A stretch of 64,000 nt of DNA from Accumulibacter sp003538495 (GTDB taxonomy: Bacteria > Pseudomonadota > Gammaproteobacteria > Burkholderiales > Rhodocyclaceae). Where the stretch lies: assembly GCF_029255145.1 (NCBI RefSeq), contig NZ_JAPUVQ010000096.1, positions 1 to 64,000 on the forward strand. Direction: 5' to 3'. The notes under the pieces are model-generated. The model searched no databases. It was not told the DNA's origin and was given only the letters and a program-made list of their open reading frames with translations. Every line of letters starts with the position of its first letter. Position 1 is the stretch's first letter. Of the stretch, positions 27,147-35,049 are shown one piece after another. Position numbers and translations under genes: made by a program.

Positions 27147-28169
27147 ATGTCCAAACGTGCTTTCCTGAAATTCTCAAGTGTTGCCGCCGCGATTGCGCTG
27201 GGCCTTGGCCCGGTCGCCGCGGCAGCGGCCGACATCACCGGCGCCGGAGCGACCTTTCCCTACGCCGTCTACACCAAGTGGGCCGAGGCGTACAAGGCCG
27301 CTACCGGCGGCACCGTAAACTATCAGGGGATCGGTTCCTCGGGCGGCATCAAGCAGATCAAGGCCAAAACGGTGGACTTTGGTGGGTCCGATGCGCCGCT
27401 CGGTGAAGCCGACCTCGACGCTGCCGGACTGGTCCAGGTCCCGGTCGTGATGGGCGGCGTGACCATCGTCGCAAACGTGCCGGGTATCGCGTCGGGTCAG
27501 CTGAAGCTCGACGGGCCGACCGCTGCAAACATCTTCCGCGGTGCCATCCGGAAGTGGAACGATCCGGCGATCGCCCGACTGAATCCCGGCGCCAGCCTGC
27601 CCGACACGGCGATCACCATCGTACACCGCTCCGATGGTTCGGGTACCACCGACGTCATGACCAACTATCTGGCCCGGCAGTCCGCCGCGTTCATGAGCGA
27701 GGTCGGTGTCGGCAAGACGGTCAACTGGCCGACCAACGGGATTGGCGGCAAGGGTAACCCCGGCGTCGCCGCCAACGTGCAGAAGATCGTGGGCACGATC
27801 GGCTACGTGGATTACGCCGACGCCAAAAAGAACGGCTTGAACTTCATCGCGCTGAGCAACAGGTCCGGCAATTTCGTACTGCCGGGGGGCGACAGTTTCA
27901 AGGCTGCCGCCGACAGCGCCAATTTCAAGGTCAAAGGCATGGCTCCGGACCTGCTTGACCAGGCGCCCAAGCAGGCCTGGCCGATCGTCACCGCGACCTA
28001 CATCCTGGCCTATGAAAAAGGTGATGACGCGACCAGGCAGCAGGGGGTGGTGGACTTCTTTACCTGGGCGCTGAACAACGGTCAGAAGATGGCCGATGAA
28101 CTCGACTTCGTCGCTTTGCCCGGCAGCGTGGTGAAGGCGGTCGAAGCCGAGATGAAGCGCATCAAGTAG
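27147..28169 (+). CDS. pstS: Phosphate ABC transporter, periplasmic binding protein PstS
   Basis: 340 residues. A signal peptide (about 1-27, ending AAAAAD) is followed by the PstS opening ITGAGATFPYAVYTKWAEAY. Phosphate-contact segments follow: GIGSSGGIKQI, FGGSDAPL and HRSDGSGTTDVMTNYL. It binds periplasmic inorganic phosphate and hands it to PstC/PstA. It is the first gene of pstSCAB. High-affinity phosphate capture fits a polyphosphate-storing organism. Confidence 0.96.
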   Translation: MSKRAFLKFSSVAAAIALGLGPVAAAAADITGAGATFPYAVYTKWAEAYKAATGGTVNYQGIGSSGGIKQIKAKTVDFGGSDAPLGEADLDAAGLVQVPVVMGGVTIVANVPGIASGQLKLDGPTAANIFRGAIRKWNDPAIARLNPGASLPDTAITIVHRSDGSGTTDVMTNYLARQSAAFMSEVGVGKTVNWPTNGIGGKGNPGVAANVQKIVGTIGYVDYADAKKNGLNFIALSNRSGNFVLPGGDSFKAAADSANFKVKGMAPDLLDQAPKQAWPIVTATYILAYEKGDDATRQQGVVDFFTWALNNGQKMADELDFVALPGSVVKAVEAEMKRIK

Positions 28170-28205
28170 GTCTGCCTGACTGGCTGGATACGGAGGCATT
28201 GGACG

Positions 28206-29198
28206 ATGAACACGTTGGAAATGAGCGAGCTAGTTGTTCCCCGTCGGTTGGACGTGCACCTTCCGCAGGTCGAGGTCTTCAAGCGGCAGGACCGCGTCTT
28301 TCACCGGGTCACGCTGCTCTTCGCCTTGCTGGTGCTGGCGGCCCTGGCGGGAATCCTGGTCTCGCTGGCGATCGAGGCAGCGCCGGCGTTCCAGGCGTTT
28401 GGCCCGGCTTTTCTGTGGCGCGACGTGTGGAGCGTCCCGGACGACGATTTCGGCGCCCTGATCGCGATCTACGGCACGGTCAGTACGTCGATCATCGCGT
28501 TGCTGATCGGCGTGCCGGTGAGCTTCGGCATCGCGCTGTTCCTGACCGAAAGCTGTCCGGTATGGCTGCGTCGCCCGCTCGGCACGGCCATCGAATTGCT
28601 GGCCGGCGTTCCCTCGATCATCTACGGCATCTGGGGCCTGTTCATTTTCGCCCCGCTGTTCGCCCGCACCGCGCAGCCCTGGCTGCAATCGCTGTTCGGC
28701 GGCCTGCCGCTGATCGGCAGCTGGGTCGCCGGGCCGCCCATCGGGGTCAGCATCCTGGCGGCGGGAATCGTCCTGGCGCTGATGGTGATCCCGTTCATCG
28801 CCTCGGTAATGCGCGATGTCTTCGAAACGGTGCCGCCGGTGCTCAAGGAATCCGCCTATGCGGTCGGCTGCACGACCTGGGAAGTCGCCTGGAACATCGT
28901 CCTGCCGTACACGCGGGTCGGCGTGATCGGCGGCATCATGCTCGGGCTGGGACGTGCCCTGGGCGAGACGATGGCGGTCACTTTTGTCATCGGCAACGCC
29001 AATCGTATCGCTGGCAGCCTGTTCTGGCCGGGCAACTCGATCGCTTCGGTGCTGGCCAATGAGTTCGGTGAGGCCGACCCCGGGTTGCACACGTCGTCGC
29101 TGTTCGCGCTTGGCCTGGTCTTGTTCCTGATCACCTTGCTGGTGCTGGTACTGTCGCGCTGGCTGGTCCTGCGCGCTGGCGCCAGGCAAGGCAAGTGA
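28206..29198 (+). CDS. pstC: Phosphate ABC transporter permease PstC
   Basis: 330 residues with about six membrane helices, including FALLVLAALAGILVSLAIEA and the PstC-typical ELLAGVPSIIYGIWGLFIFAP. The permease-ATPase coupling loop EVAWNIVLPYTRVGVIGGI and GRALGETMAVTFVIGNA are present. It lies 36 bp after pstS and forms the membrane channel with PstA. Confidence 0.95.
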   Translation: MNTLEMSELVVPRRLDVHLPQVEVFKRQDRVFHRVTLLFALLVLAALAGILVSLAIEAAPAFQAFGPAFLWRDVWSVPDDDFGALIAIYGTVSTSIIALLIGVPVSFGIALFLTESCPVWLRRPLGTAIELLAGVPSIIYGIWGLFIFAPLFARTAQPWLQSLFGGLPLIGSWVAGPPIGVSILAAGIVLALMVIPFIASVMRDVFETVPPVLKESAYAVGCTTWEVAWNIVLPYTRVGVIGGIMLGLGRALGETMAVTFVIGNANRIAGSLFWPGNSIASVLANEFGEADPGLHTSSLFALGLVLFLITLLVLVLSRWLVLRAGARQGK

Positions 29199-29212
29199 GC
29201 GGAGGCGGGGAC

Positions 29213-30055
29213 ATGGAACTGTACGGACGTCGCGTGCTGATCAATCGCCTCGGAATTGGCCTGTCGATGATCGCCATGGCCTTTGGCCTGCTCGCCTTGA
29301 CGTGGATCCTGTGGACGCTGCTGGCGAAGGGCTTCGCGGCCTTGAGCTGGGACTTCTTCACCCAGGATACGCCGGCGCCGGGTTCCGAGGGCGGTGGCCT
29401 GCGCAATGCGATCGTCGGCAGCATCATGATCGTCGGCATGACCACCCTGGTGTCGACGCCGATCGGCATCCTGGCCGGGATCTACCTGGCCGAGTTCGGC
29501 AGCAGCTCGCGGTTCGCAGCGGCGACGCGCCTGGTCACCGACATCATGCTGTCGGCGCCGTCGATCGTCATCGGCCTGTTCGTTTACGCGCTGATGGTGG
29601 TGACGCTGGGAGGGTTTTCCGGCTGGGCTGGCTCGCTGGCATTGTCGCTGATTGCCATCCCGGTGGTCGTGCGGACCACCGAAAACATGCTCAGGCTAGT
29701 GCCCTCGAGCTTGCGCGAGGCGGCTTTCGCAGTTGGTGCGCCGCGCTGGCAGGTGTCGCTGAAGGTGAGCCTGCGCTCGGTCAGGGCGGGCGTGGTGACC
29801 GGCGTCCTGCTGGCCGTTGCGCGGGTGACCGGCGAGACCGCACCGCTGCTGTTTACCGCGCTCAACAACCAGTTCTTCAGCGCTGACATGTCGCAGCCGA
29901 TGGGCAATCTGCCGGTGGTGATCTTCCAGTTCGCCATGAGTCCTTACGACAACTGGGTGCAACTGGCCTGGGGCGGGGCCCTGCTGATCGCCTTGCTGGT
30001 GCTGGCAATCAATATTGGCGCGCGCATCCTGTTTCGCCAAACCACCCAGATCTGA
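29213..30055 (+). CDS. pstA: Phosphate ABC transporter permease PstA
   Basis: 280 residues from the ATG at 29213 (GGAGGCGGGGA upstream). A GTG at 29195 overlapping the pstC stop is less likely. About six membrane helices. The PstA features LSAPSIVIGLFVYALMV, the EAA-type loop EAAFAVGAPRWQVSLKVSL and RVTGETAPLLFTAL are clear. It forms the channel heterodimer with PstC. Confidence 0.94.
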   Translation: MELYGRRVLINRLGIGLSMIAMAFGLLALTWILWTLLAKGFAALSWDFFTQDTPAPGSEGGGLRNAIVGSIMIVGMTTLVSTPIGILAGIYLAEFGSSSRFAAATRLVTDIMLSAPSIVIGLFVYALMVVTLGGFSGWAGSLALSLIAIPVVVRTTENMLRLVPSSLREAAFAVGAPRWQVSLKVSLRSVRAGVVTGVLLAVARVTGETAPLLFTALNNQFFSADMSQPMGNLPVVIFQFAMSPYDNWVQLAWGGALLIALLVLAINIGARILFRQTTQI

Positions 30056-30070
30056 TTTTCGGAGCATGGT

Positions 30071-30871
30071 ATGTCGGGTACTTCCGGTTTTCCCAAATCC
30101 GCCGCCCAATCAGGTGAGCACGCCGCCTTGCAAATCCGTGACCTGGATTTCTATTACGGCGATTTCAAAGGCTTGAAGGCCGTCAATCTGGATATTGCCC
30201 GCAACCGCGTGACCGCCTTCATCGGGCCATCGGGTTGTGGCAAGTCTACCCTCTTGCGTACCTGCAATCGGATGTTCGACCTTTATCCAGGGCAGCGCGC
30301 GGAAGGGACGATCGTCTTCAACGGCAAGAACCTGCTCGACAGGAAGCAGGATGTGAATCTGGTTCGGGCGAAGATCGGCATGGTTTTCCAGAAGCCGACG
30401 CCGTTTCCGATGACCATTTACGAAAACATCGCTTTCGGCGTCCGGCTTTACGAAAGGTTTGCCCCGGCGGAGATGGATGAGCGGGTCGAATGGGCGCTAC
30501 GCAAGGCGGCCTTGTGGGACGAAGTCAAGGACAAGCTAGAGCACAGCGGCCTGGCGCTTTCCGGTGGTCAACAGCAGCGCTTGTGCATCGCTCGGGCGGT
30601 GGCGGTAAAGCCCGAGATCGTGCTGCTCGACGAGCCCACCTCGGCGCTGGATCCGATGTCGACGGCCAAGGTCGAGGAACTGGTCAATGAACTGAAGAGC
30701 GAGTACACCATTGCCATGGTGACCCACAACATGCAGCAGGCGGCGCGGATCTCCGACTACACCGCGTTCATGTACCTGGGCGAACTGATCGAATTCGGGC
30801 CGACCGACGAACTGTTCGTGAAGCCAAAGGTCGGGCGCACAGAGGACTACATCACCGGCCGCTTCGGTTGA
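30071..30871 (+). CDS. pstB: Phosphate ABC transporter ATPase PstB
   Basis: 266 residues. Walker A GPSGCGKSTLLRTCNRM, Q-loop GMVFQKPTPFPMTIYENI, signature LSGGQQQRLCIARA and Walker B VLLDEPTSALDPMS are all intact. PMTIYENIAFGVRLY is typical of PstB. It powers phosphate import. phoU, which normally follows pstB, is absent here; a metal importer comes next. Confidence 0.96.
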   Translation: MSGTSGFPKSAAQSGEHAALQIRDLDFYYGDFKGLKAVNLDIARNRVTAFIGPSGCGKSTLLRTCNRMFDLYPGQRAEGTIVFNGKNLLDRKQDVNLVRAKIGMVFQKPTPFPMTIYENIAFGVRLYERFAPAEMDERVEWALRKAALWDEVKDKLEHSGLALSGGQQQRLCIARAVAVKPEIVLLDEPTSALDPMSTAKVEELVNELKSEYTIAMVTHNMQQAARISDYTAFMYLGELIEFGPTDELFVKPKVGRTEDYITGRFG

Positions 30872-31006
30872 CGACCAGCAGTCGGCTGTCGGTACGGGCA
30901 GTGTACTGACTAAGGTGCCTCGACCAGCAGCGGGGGTCATCGCTGTGCCGATGTGCCTGGTGCGCAATCGGTCGTCGGAACGGACCGAGGCAACTTGCCT
31001 GTTTGC

Positions 31007-31019
31007 GCAACACTGTTGC
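31007..31019. promoter_or_regulatory. Palindrome upstream of the metal importer, possible metalloregulator site
   Basis: GCAACA-C-TGTTGC is a perfect palindrome about 80 bp upstream of the first small frame of the importer operon, next to another palindrome, TTGCGCAA (31003-31010). It could bind a Fur/Zur/MntR-type repressor but does not match the classical Zur consensus. The assignment is by position only. Confidence 0.35.
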
Positions 31020-31097
31020 ATTTGGCCTGCGAACGAGGCAAGATTCGCGGCTCGTGCCAACCCCGACTGTGCTTTGTCCAATCGCCTCGCATCGCCC

Positions 31098-31241
31098 ATG
31101 CCTTCCCGCGCACGTCCGCACCGGTCCGCCAGTGCCGACCGGCCCAATCCGGTTCTTTGTGCCAGCGCCGCCTCGCGGCTGCTGTGGGCGATCGGCGCGC
31201 TGCTGTTCCTTTGGGCGAGCGTTTACTGGGCGATGGACTGA
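31098..31241 (+). CDS. Putative small single-pass membrane protein (47 aa)
   Basis: From the ATG at 31098 the frame gives a basic N-terminus and one C-terminal helix (about residues 28-45, SRLLWAIGALLFLWASVYWA) ending in MD. The stop is 14 bp before the importer ATPase start, so it would be the first gene of that operon. I do not recognise a family. Support is the positioned helix and operon spacing only. Confidence 0.4.
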   Translation: MPSRARPHRSASADRPNPVLCASAASRLLWAIGALLFLWASVYWAMD

Positions 31242-31255
31242 ATGCAGGTTTGCCG

Positions 31256-32035
31256 ATGAGCCAGTCGCCAGCGTCGAGCGCCCAGTCCATTCTGCGGTTC
31301 GACAACCTGACCCTGGGTTACAACCGCCACCCGGCGGTACATCACCTGCACGGGGAAGTTGCCGCCGGCAGCCTGCTGGCGATCGTTGGTCCCAATGGCG
31401 CCGGCAAGTCGACGCTGCTCAAGGGGATCTGCGGCGAACTGCGGCCGCTGCAGGGCCGCATCGAACTGCTCGGCGTGCAGCGCCGGCAAATCGCTTACCT
31501 GACGCAGCAGACGACGCTGGATAGCAGCTTTCCGATGGTCGTCCATGATTTCGTGGCGATGGGCTTATGGCGAGCGATTGGTGCCTTTGGCGGGCTGAAC
31601 CGCGCCCTGCGTCAGCGAATCGGCGCCGCCATCGACCTGGTCGGGCTGAATGGGCTCGAGAGCCGTCCGATCGGCGCGCTCTCGGGGGGCCAGTTGCAGC
31701 GCGCGCACTTCGCGCGGGTGGTGTTGCAGGACGCGCCTCTGGTCCTGCTCGACGAGCCCTACGGGGCGATCGACGCCGCCAGCGTCAGCGATCTGGCCGC
31801 GCTGGTGCAGCGCTGGCACGGCGAGGGGCGGACGGTGATCGCTGTCCTGCATGACCTCGAGCATGTGCGCCAGGAGTACCCGGAAGTGCTGCTGCTCGCT
31901 CGCGAGATCGTCGCCCGCGGCGATCCGGCGATGGTCCTCAGCGACGACCAGTTGCTTCGCGCCAGGCAAATCGCCGAAGGACGCGGCGGCGAAGCCGAGG
32001 CTGCGGTCTGTCAAGCCGAGCGGGGCCGGCGATGA
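31256..32035 (+). CDS. Zinc/manganese ABC transporter ATPase
   Basis: 259 residues. Walker A GPNGAGKSTLLKG, then the metal-importer features IAYLTQQTTLDSSFPMVVHDF, signature LSGGQLQRAHFARV and Walker B LVLLDEPYGAIDAAS are visible. The family (ZnuC/MntA/TroB) imports Zn2+ or Mn2+. It overlaps the permease start by ATGA. The metal cannot be decided from sequence alone. Confidence 0.88.
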   Translation: MSQSPASSAQSILRFDNLTLGYNRHPAVHHLHGEVAAGSLLAIVGPNGAGKSTLLKGICGELRPLQGRIELLGVQRRQIAYLTQQTTLDSSFPMVVHDFVAMGLWRAIGAFGGLNRALRQRIGAAIDLVGLNGLESRPIGALSGGQLQRAHFARVVLQDAPLVLLDEPYGAIDAASVSDLAALVQRWHGEGRTVIAVLHDLEHVRQEYPEVLLLAREIVARGDPAMVLSDDQLLRARQIAEGRGGEAEAAVCQAERGRR

Positions 32036-32913
32036 GCGAAACGCTGGCGGCGATGCCGCTGCTGGCGCCGTTCATCGAGTTCGGTTTCATGCGGCGGGCG
32101 CTGGTCGGTTGCCTGGCGCTGTCGCTCGGGGCGACGCCGGTCGGGGTCTTTCTGATGCTGCGGCGGATGAGCCTGGCCGGCGACGCGATGTCGCACGCGA
32201 TTCTGCCGGGCGCCGCCATCGGCTATCTGATCGCCGGGTTGTCGCTGCCGGCGATGACCATCGGTGGCTTGCTCGCCGGTCTGACGGTAGCCGTGCTGTC
32301 GGGCGGTGTGGCGCGCAACTCGGTGATCAAGGAAGACACCAGTCTGGCCACTTTCTACCTGATTTCGCTGTCGGCCGGTGTGTTGATCATCTCGCTGCGC
32401 GGCAGCAGCGTGGACCTGCTGCACGTGCTGTTCGGCAGCGTGCTGGCGCTTGACGACGCGACCCTGCTGCTGCTTGCTGGCTTCACCTCGCTGTCGGTGG
32501 TGGCGCTCGCGCTCGGCCTGCGGCTGTTCGTCCTCGAAGGCTGCGATCCGGCGTTTCTGGCCCGTGTCAGCCGCCTCGGTCCGCTCGCACATTATGGCTT
32601 CATGGTCCTGCTGGTGCTCAACCTGGTCGCAGGTTTTCACGCGCTGGGAACGCTGATGGCGGTCGGCATGATGATCCTGCCGGCCGCTGCGGCGCGCTTG
32701 TGGGTAGGCAATATCGGCCCGCTACTGCTGATTGCCGTATTGATCGCAATCAGCGGATCATTCGTCGGGCTGCTGCTGTCGTATTACGCGAACCTGCCGG
32801 CGGGACCGGCGATTGTCCTGGCGCTCGGCGCTTGCTACCTGCTGTCGCTGGCGGTGGGCACGCTGGGACCGCTGGCCAGTCGCTGGCGGTCAGGCTGGCA
32901 TTTCGAGCGCTGA
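32032..32913 (+). CDS. Zinc/manganese ABC transporter permease
   Basis: 293 residues with about eight hydrophobic segments. ABC-3 family features include LMLRRMSLAGDAMSHAILPG, where the coupling helix contacts the ATPase, and FHALGTLMAVGMMILPAAAA. It is the membrane channel of the metal importer and is coupled to the ATPase gene by a 4-bp overlap. Confidence 0.9.
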   Translation: MSETLAAMPLLAPFIEFGFMRRALVGCLALSLGATPVGVFLMLRRMSLAGDAMSHAILPGAAIGYLIAGLSLPAMTIGGLLAGLTVAVLSGGVARNSVIKEDTSLATFYLISLSAGVLIISLRGSSVDLLHVLFGSVLALDDATLLLLAGFTSLSVVALALGLRLFVLEGCDPAFLARVSRLGPLAHYGFMVLLVLNLVAGFHALGTLMAVGMMILPAAAARLWVGNIGPLLLIAVLIAISGSFVGLLLSYYANLPAGPAIVLALGACYLLSLAVGTLGPLASRWRSGWHFER

Positions 32914-32929
32914 GGGCAGGGTGGGGAAA

Positions 32930-33880
32930 ATGCGGAGGCCGCGATTGATCGCCACGAAGCTGTTCTGCCATCTGACTGCGAGCCTGCTGCTGGGCTTCTT
33001 CTGCGTCGGCCCCGGGCGGCCGGTCGCGGCCGCTGAGGCGCTGCCGGTGGTGGCCAGTTTCAGCATCCTCGGCGACCTGACGCAGCGCGTCGGCGGCGCG
33101 CACGTGCAGGTGTACACCCTGGTCGGGGCGGGGGCGGATGCGCACGTCTACCAACCCACCCCAGACGATGCCAGGACCATCGCGCGGGCTCGTCTGGTGG
33201 TCGTCAACGGGCTTGGCTTCGAAGGTTGGATCGACCGCCTGATCCAGTCTTCGGGCTATCGCGGCAGGCTGTTGGTCGCCAGCGACGGGGTCAGGCCGCT
33301 CGCCAGGGCGCCGGCCAATCCCGGCGCGCGTCCGCGGCACGAGCACGCGGCCGACCTTGACCCGCACGCCTGGCAGGATCTCGGCAATGCGCGCAAGTAC
33401 GTCGCCAATATCGCCGCCGCGCTTGACGCCGTCGATCCAGCGAACAAGGCCGCTTACCAGGCCAACGCCGCCAGCCTGCAACAGCAGATCGACGCTCTCG
33501 ACCGCGAACTGCGCGCCACCTTTGGCGCGCTTCCTGCCGAGCGGCGCAAGGTGGTCAGCTCGCACGACGCCTTTGCCTACTTCGGTCGCGCCTACGGCAT
33601 CCGCTTCATAGCGCCGGTCGGGGTCAGCACCGACGCCCAGCCTTCAGCCGCCGGCGTTGGCGCGACCATCCGACAGATCCGCCAGGAAAAGATCAGGGCG
33701 GTGTTCATCGAGAGCGTCAGCGACCCCCGCCTGCTCGAACGGATCAGCCAGGAATCCGGCGCGGTCATCGGCGGCACTCTGTACTCGGACTCGCTGTCCG
33801 GCGCCGGTACCCCGGCAGGCAGTTATCTCGGGATGATCCGCCAGAACGCCAAGACGCTTGCCGCCGCGCTGGCCGACTGA
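32930..33880 (+). CDS. Zinc/manganese ABC transporter substrate-binding protein
   Basis: 316 residues from the ATG at 32930. The signal peptide (about 1-32) ends PVAAAEA. The fold of cluster-9 metal receptors is seen in VVASFSILGDLTQRVGG, GADAHVYQPTPDDARTI, ADLDPHAWQDLGNARKYV, SSHDAFAYFGRAYGI and IESVSDPRLLERI. These supply the three His and one Asp/Glu metal ligands. The His-rich loop is very short (RHEHAAD), unlike many ZnuA proteins, so manganese is a real alternative to zinc. Confidence 0.88.
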   Translation: MRRPRLIATKLFCHLTASLLLGFFCVGPGRPVAAAEALPVVASFSILGDLTQRVGGAHVQVYTLVGAGADAHVYQPTPDDARTIARARLVVVNGLGFEGWIDRLIQSSGYRGRLLVASDGVRPLARAPANPGARPRHEHAADLDPHAWQDLGNARKYVANIAAALDAVDPANKAAYQANAASLQQQIDALDRELRATFGALPAERRKVVSSHDAFAYFGRAYGIRFIAPVGVSTDAQPSAAGVGATIRQIRQEKIRAVFIESVSDPRLLERISQESGAVIGGTLYSDSLSGAGTPAGSYLGMIRQNAKTLAAALAD

Positions 33881-34131
33881 CGCCGGCGCTGGCCGCCAGC
33901 CGTGCGCTGAGCGGTGACGGTTCGGAGCAGTCGGTTGCCGGGCTGCACCAGGCGCCGCGACGGCGCGCCCCGGCGGCGGCAGCAGGTTTGACCGTCATCA
34001 ATCCGTCACACAAGCGACGCATCATTCGTCCGTCGCTTCAACACCAAGCAGCCAGCCCCACTCAAGCGCAGCGCCCGAGCCAGCCGCGGGGTCGGCTGGT
34101 GGCTGTTCCGAATCATGCCAGGGAGATCGAA

Positions 34132-34494
34132 ATGCTATCGCCAGCCACCCCTTCCAAACCTTCCACGCCGTCAAGCGCCGACGCCATCGTCGCCGCGACC
34201 AACCAGCTGCGGCTCAGCAGGCTTGCTGCAGCGCCCGCGGAGGAGCCCGCCAGGAAAGCCAGGAAGGCGCGAAAGGCCTCCAGGACCGTTCGTCGCAGCG
34301 TGCGCATTCCAAGGAGCGAATACCGCCAGCTCGCGCAGTTGAAGAAGCGTCTGGCGCGCGGAGGAGTCGGCATCGGGAAGGGACAGTTGTTCCGCGCCGG
34401 CCTGATGCTGCTCGCCGGTCTCGACCTGTCCGCGCTGAAGGCGGCGATAAGCGACGTGCTCGCTCCGGCCGCCGCACCGCGCAAGGGAAAGTAG
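34132..34494 (+). CDS. Hypothetical basic protein, possible ribbon-helix-helix-like DNA-binding domain
   Basis: 120 residues from the ATG at 34132 (GGGAGA upstream). A flexible Ala/Pro/Ser-rich N-terminus is followed by a lysine/arginine stretch (ARKARKARKASRTVRR). The compact C-terminal part (VRIPRSEYRQLAQLKKRLAR, then GIGKGQLFRAGLMLLAGL) resembles the strand-helix-helix shape of RHH proteins. No family is recognised with confidence. Codon use looks native. It stands alone between the metal importer and an antitoxin-like gene. Confidence 0.55.
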   Translation: MLSPATPSKPSTPSSADAIVAATNQLRLSRLAAAPAEEPARKARKARKASRTVRRSVRIPRSEYRQLAQLKKRLARGGVGIGKGQLFRAGLMLLAGLDLSALKAAISDVLAPAAAPRKGK

Positions 34495-34593
34495 ACCGGG
34501 CGCCCGAGGGCGCTTGATAAATCGCGGCGTCTCCGGGATGGACGGAGCTTGTTGCCCGCGGCAACCTGATTGACAGTTCTTACGGTGAAAAAC

Positions 34594-34908
34594 ATGACCA
34601 GAGCAACTACCACCGCGCCCTCGGCGTTCACCAAGGAGCGCACCGGAAGCGGCACAGCCGGCGCTCCAGACCGGCTACATGGTACAGAGTGCAGGTACGA
34701 TTCCAGGGACCCCGCGGCGGCGCCGCGCGCAACGGGCGAAGCTCGCCTGCCCGGTCGCCGCGGACCGCAGAAGCGGCCAACCAAGGTGGCGGTGACCTTG
34801 CGCTACAGCCGCGAAGTGCTGGAATACTTCAAGGCGACCGGTGAAGGTTGGCAAACGCGGATGAACGAGGCCTTGCGCGAGTATGTGGAACGGCACCGCA
34901 CCGCGTAG
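34594..34908 (+). CDS. BrnA-like antitoxin-family protein, no toxin partner seen
   Basis: About 104 residues from the ATG at 34594; a TTG at 34570 is also possible. The N-terminal half is low complexity. The C-terminal 40 residues, KVAVTLRYSREVLEYFKATG then GWQTRMNEALREYVERH, match the BrnA/COG3514 ribbon-helix-helix antitoxin ending. BrnA normally follows a ~90-residue BrnT toxin. No BrnT-like frame lies within 500 bp on either side, so this is an orphan or a stand-alone regulator. Confidence 0.6.
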   Translation: MTRATTTAPSAFTKERTGSGTAGAPDRLHGTECRYDSRDPAAAPRATGEARLPGRRGPQKRPTKVAVTLRYSREVLEYFKATGEGWQTRMNEALREYVERHRTA

Positions 34909-35049
34909 GGGGGTCGGCGGCGGGTAGCCTTGCTCCGACCCCGGAGGGGGTTTACCCGAGCACCAGCATCTGGCCGGGAGAAACGACAGTGGGATGCTGC
35001 ACTGGGCGATAATGGCTGCTTTCGCCCACCCGTCGAGGCAGCACCGCCA

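Noticed and set aside
27129..27150. CTGT motifs before pstS as a Pho box
   Set aside because: The two CTGT-like elements are not 11 bp apart and overlap the start codon region, so they do not fit PhoB binding.
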